This document shows positions 45,013 through 55,753 of a stretch of 64,000 nt of DNA, in pieces (the stretch's first letter is position 1; each line of letters opens with the position of its first letter). This DNA is from Vibrio sp. Isolate34 (GTDB lineage Bacteria > Pseudomonadota > Gammaproteobacteria > Enterobacterales > Vibrionaceae). Under the pieces are notes generated by a model, which saw only the letters and a program-made list of their open reading frames with translations, was not told the DNA's origin and did not search any database. The stretch is from assembly GCF_022397915.1 (NCBI RefSeq), contig NZ_JAKEUO010000004.1, forward strand, positions 124,001 to 188,000, given 5' to 3'. The position numbers and the translations under genes were made by a program.

Positions 45013-47343
45013 ATGAGCCAAGCTATCTGTCGACTGATCGCTGAAGAACTGAATGTCCGTTCTGAGCAAGTCACTGCCGCAGTAAACCTAATTGACGACG
45101 GTAACACCGTTCCCTTTATTGCCCGCTACCGTAAAGAGGTCACGGGTGGCTTAGACGATACCCAACTACGTAACCTTGATAGTCGCCTTTCTTACCTTCG
45201 CGAACTTGATGATCGTCGCCAAACGATTCTTAAGTCGATTCAAGACCAAGGTAAACTCACGCCAGAACTCGAGCGTGATATCACTCAGGCTGACAGCAAG
45301 ACTCGCCTAGAAGATTTATACCTGCCTTACAAACCAAAGCGCCGCACCAAAGGTCAGATCGCAATTGAAGCGGGCCTAGAGCCTCTTGCCGATACGCTAT
45401 GGAATGAACCACAGCACGATCCTGAAACCGAAGCAGCCAACTTCATCAGCAACGACAAAGGCATTGCCGACACCAAAGCAGCACTCGATGGCGCACGTGC
45501 GATCATCATGGAGCGCATTGCAGAAGACGCAAACCTGCTTGAGAAGATTCGCCAACACCTAAACCGCAATGCAGAGCTTTGCTCTCGTGTTGTGACTGGT
45601 AAAGAGAACGAAGGTGAGAAGTTCAAAGACTACTTCGAGCATAACGAAGCTCTGAGCAAAGTACCGTCTCACCGTGCACTTGCCATGCTACGTGGCCGTA
45701 ATGAAGGCTTCCTAACACTGGCGATGAATGCAGATCCTGAGCAAGAAGAAGGTGTACGTGGTTCTTACTGCGAGAACATCATCTCTGATCACTATGGCAT
45801 TACTCTAAGCAGCGCACCTGCGGATGCATGGCGTAAGCAAGTGATTAGCTGGGCATGGCGCATCAAGGTTTCTATGCACATGGAAACCGAATTGATGGGT
45901 GCGATGAAAGAGCGTGCAGAGATCGAAGCGATTGAAGTGTTCGCAACTAACCTTAAAGACCTGCTGATGGCAGCGCCGGCTGGACCTCGTGCAACCTTGG
46001 GCTTGGATCCAGGTTTACGTACTGGTTCAAAAATCGCGGTGGTGGATTCAACCGGTAAAGTTCTGGCGACAGAGACTATTTACCCTCACCCACCACAAAA
46101 GCAATACGACAAGTCAGCACACGTTGTTGAGCAGATGGTTCGTAAATACAATGTTGATTTAATTGCGATTGGTAACGGTACGGCTTCACGCGAAACCGAT
46201 AGCTTTGTGGCCGTGGTGATTAAGCGCGGCAACCTAAAAGCGCAAAAAATTATTGTTAGCGAAGCAGGTGCATCGGTGTATTCCGCGTCTGAGTTAGCAG
46301 CAAAAGAGTTCCCGGACATGGACGTATCGATCCGTGGTGCAGTGTCTATCGCTCGTCGTCTGCAAGATCCACTGGCGGAACTGGTGAAGATTGACCCTAA
46401 ATCGATCGGTGTGGGCCAATACCAACACGACGTTAGCCAAACCATGCTTGCTAAGCGCCTAGATGCGATTGTCGAAGACTGTGTAAACGCGGTTGGTGTT
46501 GATGTGAATACCGCTTCTGCTGCGCTTCTAACTCGTGTTGCTGGTCTTTCTAACACCATCGCTCAGAACATCGTAGATTACCGCGATGAAAATGGTCGCT
46601 TTGAAGCGCGTACTACGCTGAAAAAAGTTGCTCGTTTAGGGCCAAAAGCCTTTGAACAGTGTGCTGGCTTCCTACGTATTATGGATGGTAAGAACCCGTT
46701 AGATGCATCATCGGTTCACCCAGAAGCTTACCCATTGGTGAAAGCCATCGCCGAGAAAAACCACAAAGACATCAAATCTCTGGTAGGTAACACCGACTTC
46801 TTACGTGGTTTACACGCGATTGATTACACCAACGAAAGCTTTGGTGTACCCACAGTAACCGACATTATTAAAGAGCTGGATAAACCGGGTCGAGATCCTC
46901 GTCCTGAGTTCAAGACTGCGACCTTCGCTGATGGCGTGAATAGCATGTCTGACTTAGAACCTGGCATGATCTTAGAAGGTGTGGTGTCAAACGTGGCAAA
47001 CTTTGGTGCCTTCGTGGATATTGGCGTACACCAAGACGGCTTGGTGCACATTTCAGCACTGACCGATCGTTTTGTTTCTGATCCGCGTGAAGTGGTAAAA
47101 GCCGGTGACATCGTGAAAGTGAAGGTAATGGAAGTTGATGTTCAACGTAAACGTATTGCGCTAAGCATGCGCATGAAAGATGAGCCTGGACAAGACAACC
47201 GTGCACAGCGCTCAAGCGCGCCTCGCACGCAAAACCGCCCGAACCAAAATTCACAAGGCGGACAACGCCGTCGCGAAGAGCCGCAACAAAACGCTGCGAT
47301 GGGTGGTGCGTTCGCTGCTGCTTTTGCAAAAGCGAAAAAGTAA
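45013..47343 (+). CDS. tex: Tex-family RNA-binding transcription accessory protein
   Basis: 776 residues. N-terminal helical Tex domain ([39 protein letters not shown]), YqgF/RuvC-like domain (~325-450: [30 protein letters not shown]), a helix-hairpin-helix pair (~490-560: [20 protein letters not shown]) and a C-terminal S1 domain (~650-720: [26 protein letters not shown]). The Gln/Arg/Asn-rich tail is low complexity. Tex binds nucleic acid and affects transcription and toxin expression in some bacteria; its exact role is unclear. Confidence 0.96.
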   Translation: MSQAICRLIAEELNVRSEQVTAAVNLIDDGNTVPFIARYRKEVTGGLDDTQLRNLDSRLSYLRELDDRRQTILKSIQDQGKLTPELERDITQADSKTRLEDLYLPYKPKRRTKGQIAIEAGLEPLADTLWNEPQHDPETEAANFISNDKGIADTKAALDGARAIIMERIAEDANLLEKIRQHLNRNAELCSRVVTGKENEGEKFKDYFEHNEALSKVPSHRALAMLRGRNEGFLTLAMNADPEQEEGVRGSYCENIISDHYGITLSSAPADAWRKQVISWAWRIKVSMHMETELMGAMKERAEIEAIEVFATNLKDLLMAAPAGPRATLGLDPGLRTGSKIAVVDSTGKVLATETIYPHPPQKQYDKSAHVVEQMVRKYNVDLIAIGNGTASRETDSFVAVVIKRGNLKAQKIIVSEAGASVYSASELAAKEFPDMDVSIRGAVSIARRLQDPLAELVKIDPKSIGVGQYQHDVSQTMLAKRLDAIVEDCVNAVGVDVNTASAALLTRVAGLSNTIAQNIVDYRDENGRFEARTTLKKVARLGPKAFEQCAGFLRIMDGKNPLDASSVHPEAYPLVKAIAEKNHKDIKSLVGNTDFLRGLHAIDYTNESFGVPTVTDIIKELDKPGRDPRPEFKTATFADGVNSMSDLEPGMILEGVVSNVANFGAFVDIGVHQDGLVHISALTDRFVSDPREVVKAGDIVKVKVMEVDVQRKRIALSMRMKDEPGQDNRAQRSSAPRTQNRPNQNSQGGQRRREEPQQNAAMGGAFAAAFAKAKK

Positions 47344-47380
47344 TCCGTTAGCTCATCGAAAAGCTGATTCGCCTAAAACA

Positions 47381-47415
47381 AAAAACCTGCATCCCTTAGG
47401 GTATGCAGGTTTTTA
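47381..47415. terminator. Bidirectional terminator after tex
   Basis: AAAAACCTGCAT pairs with ATGCAGGTTTTT, with CCC/GGG inner pairing, flanked by A and T runs. It lies between convergent tex and the 47467-47940 gene. Confidence 0.9.
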
Positions 47416-47466
47416 TTATATGTTCAAAAAAGACATCGAAGTTTGGCAGGGTCATAAGTTTTCGAC

Positions 47467-47940
47467 TTACAACACAACCAGCATCTCTGATGGAGCATGA
47501 GGCGCAACAGCATGACCATAATGATATTTTATGACCTTACGTCGTTTCTCCATCTGTCCCTCTTGAATCGCCGCATCTAAAACATGCTTTGGCAGGCGAA
47601 AACGCATGGTATAGCCCTTTCCTTGATCAGCACTGTATGTTCTCAGTGCCAATAAGCTGAATAACCTCTCAAAAGGATCTTGTGGCTCTTCTTGGCTAAT
47701 CGAATTGGCCTCTGACTCGTTCTCCATTTCATAACCAGGATGGTCTGAAGGATCCCAAGCCGACTGCTGCCTTCGCTTATCGTCCGATTTTACCTTTCGC
47801 TCTGCATTGGTTTTCGCCAATGCTACGGCAGGAGCGACAGGTTCTCGAACTCTATTATCACGCGCAACTTGCTCTGTTTGCACATTAACGGATGGAGCGA
47901 TCAGTGGCACACTCACTGCAGTTGCAGGTGACACAATCAT
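47467..47940 (-). CDS. Hypothetical protein, unknown function
   Basis: 157 residues; I do not recognise a family. The N-terminal ~50 residues are Val/Ala/Pro-rich without a signal peptide (MIVSPATAVSVPLIAPSVNV). A charged, likely disordered middle (KVKSDDKRRQQSAWDPSDHP, then an acidic ESEANSISQEEPQDP) is followed by a C-terminal ~50 residues that could fold: MRFRLPKHVLDAAIQEGQME, then KRRKVIKYHYGHAV. The ribosome-binding site GAGGAGAG is strong and codon use matches the neighbours, so it is a real gene. It shares the tex terminator and is followed upstream by a 169-base spacer to bioH. Confidence 0.75.
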   Translation of the reverse strand: MIVSPATAVSVPLIAPSVNVQTEQVARDNRVREPVAPAVALAKTNAERKVKSDDKRRQQSAWDPSDHPGYEMENESEANSISQEEPQDPFERLFSLLALRTYSADQGKGYTMRFRLPKHVLDAAIQEGQMEKRRKVIKYHYGHAVAPHAPSEMLVVL

Positions 47941-48109
47941 CGCGAACTCTCCTCAAGAATCGCCCATCGTTATTGCCATAACACTGTTGTGCCGAGAACG
48001 CACAACAGGCATAGCCCAACTCATCGCAATCAGCTCAGGAGAGAGTTAGGTCTGAGCACCATGCAACAGTTAGATTATATATCGACCAAGGTAACTATAA
48101 ATTTAGCAA

Positions 48110-48886
48110 TTATTTTTGTGCGAAGCTGACCAGCTCACTGCAAAAGGCATCCGCTTCGGTCATAAACGGGGCATGCGAAGACTGCGTGAAGATGTACTGC
48201 TCAGTATGAGGCAAGGCTGTACCCAAATCTTTGGCGACCTTGATTGGCACCAATCCATCTAATCGACCATACAGACGCAGCATAGGCACTGAGATCTCCG
48301 GTAGCTGTTCACGTAGGTCAACATCTGACAGCATCTTTAAACCAGCCAATAACGAATCAGGATTGGGCAGCGGGCGAGACAACACCGCTTGCTTGAGCAG
48401 TTTTACATCTTGCCTTGCTGAAGGGCTACCCATGGCTTGCAATGCCATAAAGCGTTCGATGGTGGTTTGGAAATCTTCCACCAGCTGTTCGGTGAAAGCG
48501 GTTAATACGTTGGGCTGAATACCTCGCCATAATACTGGTTCTTTTGCGGCAGCAAATTTCGGCGAACTCGCAACCGTCACCAGTTTACTCACATAATCTG
48601 AATGATGGATCGCCATGTGCGTCGCGACTAAGCCACCGAGTGACCAACCGACCCAAATCGCCTGCTTTGGCGCTTCGACCAACAGTTGCTGAGCTATCTC
48701 TTCAAGATCTTGAGCGTGGCAGTGAGAACTGTGTCCGTAACCAGGTAAATCGACAACGTGCACTCGGAAGTAGGCCTCTAATGCATTAACGGTTTGCTGC
48801 CATACCGCACCGTTCATTCCCCAACCATGAACCAATACCAAATCGGGACCTTGCCCTGAAACATGCCAATACAACGCGTCACTCAT
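48110..48886 (-). CDS. bioH: Pimeloyl-ACP methyl ester carboxylesterase BioH
   Basis: 258-residue alpha/beta hydrolase that frees pimeloyl-ACP from its methyl ester in biotin synthesis. Features: LVLVHGWGMNGAVWQQTV with the oxyanion HGWG, the nucleophile elbow GWSLGG, an Asp in LYGRLDGLVP and the catalytic His in SSHAPFMTE. Start at ATG 48886 (MSDALYW); a TTG two codons upstream is less likely. It is divergent from comF, the standard gammaproteobacterial arrangement. Confidence 0.95.
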   Translation of the reverse strand: MSDALYWHVSGQGPDLVLVHGWGMNGAVWQQTVNALEAYFRVHVVDLPGYGHSSHCHAQDLEEIAQQLLVEAPKQAIWVGWSLGGLVATHMAIHHSDYVSKLVTVASSPKFAAAKEPVLWRGIQPNVLTAFTEQLVEDFQTTIERFMALQAMGSPSARQDVKLLKQAVLSRPLPNPDSLLAGLKMLSDVDLREQLPEISVPMLRLYGRLDGLVPIKVAKDLGTALPHTEQYIFTQSSHAPFMTEADAFCSELVSFAQK

Positions 48887-48978
48887 TCTCAATATTCCCT
48901 ACTTTTTCCATCAGCGATAAACTCCGCTTTTCAGTATGGTGAACAAAGGAACACCACAACCCAAAAGCATCGCGAGCT

Positions 48979-49692
48979 ATGTTATCCGATTGGCTACAAA
49001 AACACACACCACGTCTGGTCACACCTCAATGCCACCTGTGCAAGCTAGATAAATACCCGAGCGATACACATCCTCGATGGTGCAATTCTTGTCTCAAACT
49101 CTTTGAGCCAGTACCTCGCTGCCAACGATGTGGCTTAAAAACTGTCACCACCGTTGAGCAATGTGGTGAGTGTTTATCAAAGCCACCACCTTGGCATCGC
49201 CTCTATTGTGTTGGCGATTACACCTTTCCAACCGCTGGTTATATTCAACAAATGAAGTACGCCGACAAGTTCTGGTTTGCTCGCGACTTGTCGAAACTAT
49301 TAGCCTCACGCATTGAAGAACCCGCATCGTTGCTGACGAGTGTCCCACTGCATTGGCAAAGGTACCTTCATCGTGGTTTTAATCAGAGTCAGTTATTGGC
49401 GCATTACACCGCTCACGAGCTCAACATCAGAAATGCCGTTTTATTTAGACGAACTCGTTCAACGATTTCCCAACAAGGGCTCACCAAGTCGGCAAGAAAA
49501 AGTAACCTGAAAGGCGCTTTCGTTCTGAAAAATTTAAACTTTTCAGCGACAGATTATTCGCACGTCGCGATAATTGATGATGTTGTAACCACAGGCAGTA
49601 CTGTGTATCAATTATGCCAATTACTACTTGAAGTAGGGGTGAAAAGGATTGATATTTACTGCATCTGCCGCACTCCTGAGCCCTCTGGATAA
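48979..49692 (+). CDS. comF: ComF/GntX family phosphoribosyltransferase-like protein
   Basis: 237 residues. The N-terminal zinc-ribbon part has paired cysteines ([25 protein letters not shown]). The C-terminal PRTase fold carries [20 protein letters not shown] and the PRPP-type loop [14 protein letters not shown]. ComF relatives are needed for DNA uptake in competent bacteria, probably in moving single strands into the cytosol; Vibrio comF belongs to the chitin-induced competence set. Its 3' end is 110 bases before nfuA. Confidence 0.92.
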   Translation: MLSDWLQKHTPRLVTPQCHLCKLDKYPSDTHPRWCNSCLKLFEPVPRCQRCGLKTVTTVEQCGECLSKPPPWHRLYCVGDYTFPTAGYIQQMKYADKFWFARDLSKLLASRIEEPASLLTSVPLHWQRYLHRGFNQSQLLAHYTAHELNIRNAVLFRRTRSTISQQGLTKSARKSNLKGAFVLKNLNFSATDYSHVAIIDDVVTTGSTVYQLCQLLLEVGVKRIDIYCICRTPEPSG

Positions 49693-49801
49693 AAGCTGTG
49701 AATCACTACTTGTACAGCAATCCAACAAAAAAGGGCTGAATTACAAATCTGACAGGAGTAGAATGGCGCTAATAACCTACAAATCTACTCAGGTATTCGT
49801 C

Positions 49802-50386
49802 GTGTCAAATATTACTATTACAGAAACAGCTCAAACTCACTTTGCCAATCTGCTGTCACAGCAGCCTGAAGGTACAAACATTCGTGTGTTCGTGGTAAAT
49901 CCAGGTACACAAAACGCTGAGTGTGGTGTTTCTTACTGCCCAACAGATGCGATTGAGGCATCTGACACAGAGCTTAAGTTCGAAGCTTTCTCTGCGTACG
50001 TAGATGAGCTAAGCCTGCCATTTCTAGACGAAGCTGAAATCGACTTCGTGACAGATAAAATGGGCTCTCAACTAACACTTAAAGCACCCAACGCTAAGAT
50101 GCGTAAAGTATCAGACGATGCGCCGCTTCTAGAACGTGTTGAATACGCAATTCAAACACAAGTTAACCCACAACTTGCTGGTCATGGCGGTCACGTTAGC
50201 TTGGTAGAAATCACTGAAGATGGCGCTGCTATCGTTGCATTCGGCGGTGGCTGTAACGGTTGTTCTATGGTTGATGTAACGCTAAAAGAAGGCATCGAGA
50301 AAGAACTTCTTCAACAATTCGAAGGTGAACTGACTGCAGTTCGCGATGCCACTGAGCACGATCGCGGTGAGCACTCTTACTACTAA
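49802..50386 (+). CDS. nfuA: Fe/S biogenesis protein NfuA
   Basis: 194 residues. An N-terminal degenerate A-type carrier domain ([38 protein letters not shown]) precedes a C-terminal Nfu domain with the cluster-binding CxxC in [15 protein letters not shown]. NfuA carries a [4Fe-4S] cluster to client proteins, mainly under oxidative stress or iron shortage. I chose the GTG at 49802 (MSNITITE), matching the Vibrio family start. An ATG at 49763 has a better ribosome-binding site (CAGGAGTAGA) and would add 13 residues; the choice is uncertain. It ends at the 50414-50443 terminator. Confidence 0.94.
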   Translation: MSNITITETAQTHFANLLSQQPEGTNIRVFVVNPGTQNAECGVSYCPTDAIEASDTELKFEAFSAYVDELSLPFLDEAEIDFVTDKMGSQLTLKAPNAKMRKVSDDAPLLERVEYAIQTQVNPQLAGHGGHVSLVEITEDGAAIVAFGGGCNGCSMVDVTLKEGIEKELLQQFEGELTAVRDATEHDRGEHSYY

Positions 50387-50413
50387 TCACTCAATTAGTA
50401 TGATTCAATGATT

Positions 50414-50443
50414 AAAAGGTTGATGCGCAAACATCAACCTTTT
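50414..50443 (+). terminator. Terminator of nfuA
   Basis: AAAAGGTTGATG (50414-50425) pairs perfectly with 50432-50443 around a six-base loop, followed by more Ts. Confidence 0.93.
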
Positions 50444-50668
50444 TTGTTTTAAAAACGGCAAAAACACCCTCTATCCGTATATATCCCGTGCAATCACAAT
50501 AATGAAGGCGGCGTTACCATTTGCAGTAAGGTATTCAAGTGATCGCAATCGGTTCCTGCTTCAATAATTCTCGGATATGAAAACTCGGATCTAGGAACTC
50601 AACGTCATTTCCCCTATATTAGAATGACTTTATAAGAAAGAATTCCAATGAGCTAAGGAGCGAGCGCA

Positions 50669-51220
50669 ATGACAAAAAGGACCAAGCCAGAAATTTTGGC
50701 TCAGCAAACTGTCGCTCAATCAAAACTATTCTCTATCGAGTCTCTCGACTTACGCTTTTCAAACGGTGAAGAGCGCACTTACGAACGCATGAAGCCAAGC
50801 GGGCGCAATGCAGTAATGATGGTTCCGATTACTGAACAAGGCGATATTCTATTAGTGCGTGAATACGCAGCGGGTACTGAACGTTATGAGCTCGGCTTTC
50901 CGAAAGGATTGGTTGATCCAGGTGAGCAGCCTAATGAAGCCGCGGTTCGTGAACTCAAAGAAGAGATTGGCTTTGGTGCCAACAAGCTTACTCCACTAAA
51001 GGAAGTGATTCTCGCCCCCTCTTACTTCTCCAGCAAAATGACGCTATTTATCGCTGAAGATCTCTATCCAGAGAAGTTAGAAGGTGATGAACCTGAACCA
51101 CTGGACATTGTGCGCTGGCCGCTGGCCCAAGCCGAAGAGCTATTAACGCATCTCGACTTCTGTGAGGCTCGCAGTATTACCGCCCTACTATTAGCCCTTC
51201 GTGTATTAAACAATAATTAG
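50669..51220 (+). CDS. nudE: ADP compounds hydrolase NudE
   Basis: 183-residue Nudix hydrolase that cleaves ADP-ribose, NADH and Ap3A. The Nudix box GLVDPGEQPNEAAVRELKEE matches Gx5Ex7REUxEExGU completely. MKPSGRNAVMMVPIT and SYFSSKMTLFIAEDLYPE are NudE-typical. CTAAGGAGCGAGCGCA gives a good ribosome-binding site. It sits 36 bases before cysQ, and the two are probably cotranscribed. Confidence 0.95.
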   Translation: MTKRTKPEILAQQTVAQSKLFSIESLDLRFSNGEERTYERMKPSGRNAVMMVPITEQGDILLVREYAAGTERYELGFPKGLVDPGEQPNEAAVRELKEEIGFGANKLTPLKEVILAPSYFSSKMTLFIAEDLYPEKLEGDEPEPLDIVRWPLAQAEELLTHLDFCEARSITALLLALRVLNNN

Positions 51221-51256
51221 AACATTCAAGCTCGCTCGAAGAGTAAGAGAATATTT

Positions 51257-52084
51257 ATGCCAATAACAAAAGATTTGTCTCACCTCCTACCTCCCGTCAT
51301 TGAGATTGCTCGATCGGCTGGACAGCTCATCTTAGAAATCTATGAAAAAAAGGATTACGAAGAGTTCACCAAGAGTGACGACACGCCAGTCACCAGTGCT
51401 GACCTAGCCGCACATAAGCTGATATTAAAAAAACTCAGTGAATTGACGCCTGATATTCCCGTATTATCCGAAGAAGATGCCGACATCAGCCTAGAGCAAC
51501 GCTCTCAATGGGATCGCTACTGGTTGGTTGACCCACTTGATGGAACACAAGAGTTCATCGCAAGAAGTGGTGATTTCGCAACAATTATCGCCCTAATTGA
51601 GCATAACAAACCGGTAATGGGTGTGGTGTATGCGCCTGTTTCTGGTGTGAGCTATTACGCTTACAGTGGCAAAGGGGCTTGGAAGATCCCAGACCTTAAT
51701 GACAGCGTTAAAATCAAAACACATCGTCATGAGCTGCCAAATCAATCTATCGCGATGGCGATCAGTCGCCGCCAAGATATCAACCGCATCACGAGTCGCA
51801 TGAGCTCGGCTTGGAACTATGATTTGGTGCCTCTTGGCTCTGCCGCATTGAAAGCCTGTTTAGTCGCGGAAGGCGCTGTGGATTGTTACTTACGCCTTGG
51901 ACCTACTGGCGAGTGGGATACCGCAGCAACCCAGTGCATTGTTGAGGAAGCTGGCGGTCGTATCTTGAGTACACAACTAGAACCGCTCTCTTACAACAAA
52001 AGAGAGACGCTTGAGAACCCGAATTTCATTGTGCTTGGTGATGCGGACTTACCTTGGGCGGAGATCTTACAGGGTAAAGACTAA
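51257..52084 (+). CDS. cysQ: 3'(2'),5'-bisphosphate nucleotidase CysQ
   Basis: 275 residues, inositol-monophosphatase fold. It hydrolyses 3'-phosphoadenosine 5'-phosphate left over from sulfate assimilation. The metal sites are in VTSADLAAH, LSEEDADIS, WLVDPLDGTQEFI and GPTGEWDTAA. Length is slightly longer than E. coli CysQ (246). It ends at a strong terminator shared with the convergent gsp operon. Confidence 0.95.
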   Translation: MPITKDLSHLLPPVIEIARSAGQLILEIYEKKDYEEFTKSDDTPVTSADLAAHKLILKKLSELTPDIPVLSEEDADISLEQRSQWDRYWLVDPLDGTQEFIARSGDFATIIALIEHNKPVMGVVYAPVSGVSYYAYSGKGAWKIPDLNDSVKIKTHRHELPNQSIAMAISRRQDINRITSRMSSAWNYDLVPLGSAALKACLVAEGAVDCYLRLGPTGEWDTAATQCIVEEAGGRILSTQLEPLSYNKRETLENPNFIVLGDADLPWAEILQGKD

Positions 52085-52119
52085 AACCACTTAGTCTCAT
52101 AACAATCTGATATTCAAAT

Positions 52120-52152
52120 AAAATGGGCACCTCAGTGAGGTGCCCATTTTTT
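52120..52152. terminator. Bidirectional terminator between cysQ and gspN
   Basis: AAAATGGGCACCTC pairs perfectly with GAGGTGCCCATTTT around a three-base loop. It is flanked by A and T runs and ends both cysQ and the gsp operon. Confidence 0.95.
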
Positions 52153-52215
52153 ATATCTTGCTCTCGGATAACTAGCGGATAACCAACAGATACTAGCTCA
52201 GAAATCGATACTAGG

Positions 52216-52995
52216 TTAAAAACGCCCTTGGTAGCTAAACTGGTACTTACCTTGGCTATCTGGGTTGCCTAGCCACTTAAGCTGACTCTGCATGGCTGGC
52301 GGGAATTCTGCGCCCGGTTTAAACCATGCCGCTGAGGTATAGCTTTGATTAGGCGTAACACTCGCAGAGAACTCGCTCTCCACTTGGTCACTCTTCTGAG
52401 TACCTTTGGCGGCAATAGTATTGTCTTCACAGGTAATGTCGGCAATCACTGGACCTAGGTCTAACGAACCCACCGGAGAGTCAACTGCTGCACCAGACCA
52501 AGCAAGCGTACCTTCGCCCAATTGACACCAAGGCTGAGTATGAATCGCATGTTTGATCGTCAGCTCTACTTGTCCACCAATCGAAACGGGAACTGGAATC
52601 GCTGGCGCATACTTGATCACATTAGCTGCAGGCATTGATGCCACTAAGTTTTCCGCATACGCGCCACTCATGCTGTATCCAACTCGCCCTTTTCCTGATA
52701 AGTTCATGTCGCTATTACGACCAAAACGGACCGCTAGCTCAGCTTTGGCTTGGAACAGTTTAGAGAACTGGAAATCCCACTGTACTGAGCCGTAATTGAC
52801 ACGCTGCCATACAATATTGTTGGCGCGACCTTGCCAAACTGTCCCTTCAACACCTTCAATGTTCAAGCCACGCACAACCGGCGCCTGCTTGAGAGCAAAA
52901 GAAGCGGGTAAGTGCAGCAACAAGCTGACCGAGAAGAAGACGATAAAAATGCTACTGAAGAGCAGGCCATACTTAAAAGATAAACCGCGTTTCAC
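52216..52995 (-). CDS. gspN: Type II secretion protein GspN
   Basis: 259 residues with one N-terminal membrane anchor (KYGLLFSSIFIVFFSVSLLL) and a periplasmic beta-rich domain (VEGTVWQGRANNIVW, YGSVQWDFQFSKLF, GKYQFSYQGRF). GspN is the last and least conserved member of the operon and is dispensable in some systems. The GTG at 52995 overlaps the region of the gspM stop and has GAGG five bases upstream. The frame opens further upstream, but that part lies inside gspM. Confidence 0.92.
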   Translation of the reverse strand: MKRGLSFKYGLLFSSIFIVFFSVSLLLHLPASFALKQAPVVRGLNIEGVEGTVWQGRANNIVWQRVNYGSVQWDFQFSKLFQAKAELAVRFGRNSDMNLSGKGRVGYSMSGAYAENLVASMPAANVIKYAPAIPVPVSIGGQVELTIKHAIHTQPWCQLGEGTLAWSGAAVDSPVGSLDLGPVIADITCEDNTIAAKGTQKSDQVESEFSASVTPNQSYTSAAWFKPGAEFPPAMQSQLKWLGNPDSQGKYQFSYQGRF

Positions 52996-52996
52996 A

Positions 52997-53485
52997 TTAA
53001 CCTCGTTTAAACTGTAGTCGGTTGACGTCAATAACCCCGGGGCTATCAGAACGATCAATGTCCATGAACTCAACCTCAACACCCTGCTTTTCTTTCAGGT
53101 ATGTTAGCCAATCTACGAACTGATTAAAGGGTACAGGTTTAACCCATACTTGCAGCATCTCGCCACGTGGCTGTACGCGAATCAACTCAATCTTAAAGCG
53201 ACGCATAGAAGCAGGTACGGATTGGTTCAAAGGCTGACTGGCACTGATGCCGCCACTGCCTCGTAGTTCAACCACTTCATTGGCTTTATTGGTGACCCAA
53301 GCCAGCAGTTGCTTCTCGCTCTGAATACGGCTTTGCGCGAGTTCAGCTCGCTGACTGAGTGGCTGTATTAGCCCCCAATAAACCACACCTACCACCAATA
53401 AAATTGAGCACCCGACGACTAATCGCTGCTCCCTTTGACTTATTGAAGTCCACCACGCTTGGAGTGGTTCAATCATATTTCTCAT
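52997..53485 (-). CDS. gspM: Type II secretion protein GspM
   Basis: 162 residues. A short cytosolic start (MRNMIEPLQAWWTSISQREQ) precedes a membrane helix (~22-42) and a periplasmic ferredoxin-like domain with coiled-coil (LSQRAELAQSRIQSEKQLL). It forms the inner-membrane platform with GspL, GspC and GspF. The ATG at 53485 has AGGAG seven bases upstream; a GTG one codon earlier is too close. It begins 21 bases after the gspL stop. Confidence 0.94.
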   Translation of the reverse strand: MRNMIEPLQAWWTSISQREQRLVVGCSILLVVGVVYWGLIQPLSQRAELAQSRIQSEKQLLAWVTNKANEVVELRGSGGISASQPLNQSVPASMRRFKIELIRVQPRGEMLQVWVKPVPFNQFVDWLTYLKEKQGVEVEFMDIDRSDSPGVIDVNRLQFKRG

Positions 53486-53505
53486 CACTGATCTCCTTGC
53501 GCAGG

Positions 53506-54735
53506 TTACTGACGGGGTTTAAGAGTAAAGCTGCCAAACACGGCATCGCCATTACGATTCAATGGCCCTTGCTCAACGGTAAATTTCTCTTCGAGCTTCG
53601 CTCTCGCGGTCTCAAAATGTTGGAAGTTAGAACTTTTAGCCTGCAGTCGAACCTCAGAACGATTGCCATCGTAACGAATGCTTTCGACTTCAATCGATTT
53701 CACTTGCCCCAAAGTTTCGGGCAACAAGGCTAGCCAACCGAGTAATGAGTCACCATCGCCTGAGCCACCGTATTTCTTAGCTTCATCATTCATCTGACGC
53801 TTAAGGTAGCTTACTGTCGGAATTCGTTGTTTACCTGGCAGCACAGCTCTAAAAATACGTTCACTCTCAGCTCTGTAAGCTTCGGCTTGCGCTTCATACT
53901 GCTGAACCTTCAACACCTGTTGAGTCACAATCACGGCCACCAGCAAACAAGCCGCAATCGCCACTTTCTGCCAAACGCGCCAATATTTACTGAATGAAGA
54001 TTTGGTTTTAAAGGTGCCAGTCAGTAAATTTACGCTGCTTGTGATCGCTTGTTGGCTCAGTAAAGACATCACCAATTCCGCAGGCTTAGCTTGCCACTCC
54101 ACTCCACTTTGCTGCTGAACGTCGTCGCTCGGCATTGAGGTGTAACTGAAGATCGTCGCAGGCTTTTCTTCGTCATCAACGACAACCCAATCACTTTGCA
54201 AAAACATTGGGAGCCATGCTTCACTGATTGATACCGCCTGATAGTTGCCTTGGCGCAATAGCCAATGCTGGTCTATCTGCAAGGCACTGATACCTTGTTC
54301 TTCAAAAGGTACGGCTAGTGTATCTGGCAGCACCTTGCGGAAGACAATATTGGCTTCGCGGAACTGTTCTAAAGCTTGTTTTAACCATTCACGTTCAACA
54401 CCACACACGGTCGCATGAGTGGCGTCTTTATCTAAAATAGTCAGGTGTAAGTCTTCGATATCTTGTGCAACTTCGTCTTCTAATAAAAACGGCAGCATAG
54501 AATCGAACTGGCGAGCAGCACCTTTCGGGATCTCAACACGCTTAATTAAGCATTCATTTCCCGGCAATAAAGCGATACAGCTGCGCTTTTCAGCGTAAGG
54601 CGTTAACTCATCAAGCTGTTCCCAGCTAGACAGTTCGCCACTTGCTATCACTTCTTGTTGGCTTGTCGACCAAACTAACCACTGCACAGGGCTTTGTGGT
54701 TCGCTACTCAGTCGAACGGTCAGAAACTCGCTCAC
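53506..54735 (-). CDS. gspL: Type II secretion protein GspL
   Basis: 409 residues. The cytosolic actin-like domain (1-~240, [20 protein letters not shown]) binds the ATPase GspE. A membrane helix ([20 protein letters not shown], ~255-275) and a periplasmic ferredoxin-like domain follow ([20 protein letters not shown]). It closely follows the V. cholerae EpsL pattern. The GTG at 54735 is preceded by GGAGG at five bases, so it is chosen over the ATG at 54747. The 5' end overlaps gspK by 32 bases. Confidence 0.95.
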   Translation of the reverse strand: MSEFLTVRLSSEPQSPVQWLVWSTSQQEVIASGELSSWEQLDELTPYAEKRSCIALLPGNECLIKRVEIPKGAARQFDSMLPFLLEDEVAQDIEDLHLTILDKDATHATVCGVEREWLKQALEQFREANIVFRKVLPDTLAVPFEEQGISALQIDQHWLLRQGNYQAVSISEAWLPMFLQSDWVVVDDEEKPATIFSYTSMPSDDVQQQSGVEWQAKPAELVMSLLSQQAITSSVNLLTGTFKTKSSFSKYWRVWQKVAIAACLLVAVIVTQQVLKVQQYEAQAEAYRAESERIFRAVLPGKQRIPTVSYLKRQMNDEAKKYGGSGDGDSLLGWLALLPETLGQVKSIEVESIRYDGNRSEVRLQAKSSNFQHFETARAKLEEKFTVEQGPLNRNGDAVFGSFTLKPRQ

Positions 54736-55753
54736 TGATTCCTCCAAAACGACGGCGTACTACCGTCACTGTTTCTCGATTACTACTATAGAAAAGCGTC
54801 CGTATACGTACACGTGACTGCTCAACTAATACCTCTGCATCTAGCTCAAAATAGGCGCTATCTACAGTTAAATATGCTTTGGCTTTTTTGCTGACTTCGC
54901 CACTGACACCAGCAATGGCAGACTCTTGCATAAAAGCATCCACCGTATCCCAACCATCAAATGGACGTTTGTCTATCAGCTGTTTCGCATCCGATTCACT
55001 TAAGCCCGGTGCGAACATCGCTTCCAATAAAGGCGCTTGTTTTTCCGTTAGTGTATTCACGTTCAAACGAAAATCATCGCTAGGCAGAGCGCAAACAAAT
55101 GGGCGAACCTTATTCATCACCTCACCCGTAACTTGATAAACCGCTCGTAGCTCTGATTCGTCTGCCATTAAGCCGTTAGCCGCCAAATAAGATGGCTTCA
55201 TCGCCTCATAGGTACTGTCTTCTACGCCAGCGGAAGAGGTCGCTCGAGTGTCGCTATCAACAAACTCCCAGCTTGAATGCGCGATAACCTCAGCTTGATA
55301 AGGCTCGACGTCTTGGTTTTCCAATAAGGTTTGCCAAACTGTCACTAAATAAGGTGTCTGGTTGCTTGAAGTCGTCGCAGCGCCAGCTAACGCATTGAGA
55401 TTAAAACACGCCTGAGCATCAACGATGCGCCCCTTAACTTGGCCATAATCGAGTGGGTACACTTGTTCTTCTAACGCCCACGGCTGGCTTAAGTTTACGG
55501 TATCACTGTCTTTGTAGCTTTGCCTAATACCGTCTTGCACAAGCGCTTCTACGCCGATGCTGTACCAATAGGCCTGTTGGTAGTTGAGCTGGTTACCAAC
55601 GCGTTTAAACTGAGTAAACAGACGCTCAGACATACTGCCAGCAATGGTTGCCATAATCGCCAGTAGCATCAAAATAATGATCAGCGCGACGCCACGCTGT
55701 TTGCGGCCAAAAGCCGAACTTGTCGCTACAAGCTTGTTAGGTCGATGAGTCAT
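54704..55753 (-). CDS. gspK: Type II secretion minor pseudopilin GspK
   Basis: 349 residues. A basic leader ends in RKQRG, followed by the hydrophobic [20 protein letters not shown]. Position +5 is not Glu, unlike the other pseudopilins, as expected for GspK, which caps the pseudopilus tip with GspI and GspJ. Its large alpha domain (from about residue 90) includes [17 protein letters not shown] 55753 follows GAGGGGAATA; upstream codons overlap gspJ. Confidence 0.94.
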   Translation of the reverse strand: MTHRPNKLVATSSAFGRKQRGVALIIILMLLAIMATIAGSMSERLFTQFKRVGNQLNYQQAYWYSIGVEALVQDGIRQSYKDSDTVNLSQPWALEEQVYPLDYGQVKGRIVDAQACFNLNALAGAATTSSNQTPYLVTVWQTLLENQDVEPYQAEVIAHSSWEFVDSDTRATSSAGVEDSTYEAMKPSYLAANGLMADESELRAVYQVTGEVMNKVRPFVCALPSDDFRLNVNTLTEKQAPLLEAMFAPGLSESDAKQLIDKRPFDGWDTVDAFMQESAIAGVSGEVSKKAKAYLTVDSAYFELDAEVLVEQSRVRIRTLFYSSNRETVTVVRRRFGGISERVSDRSTE

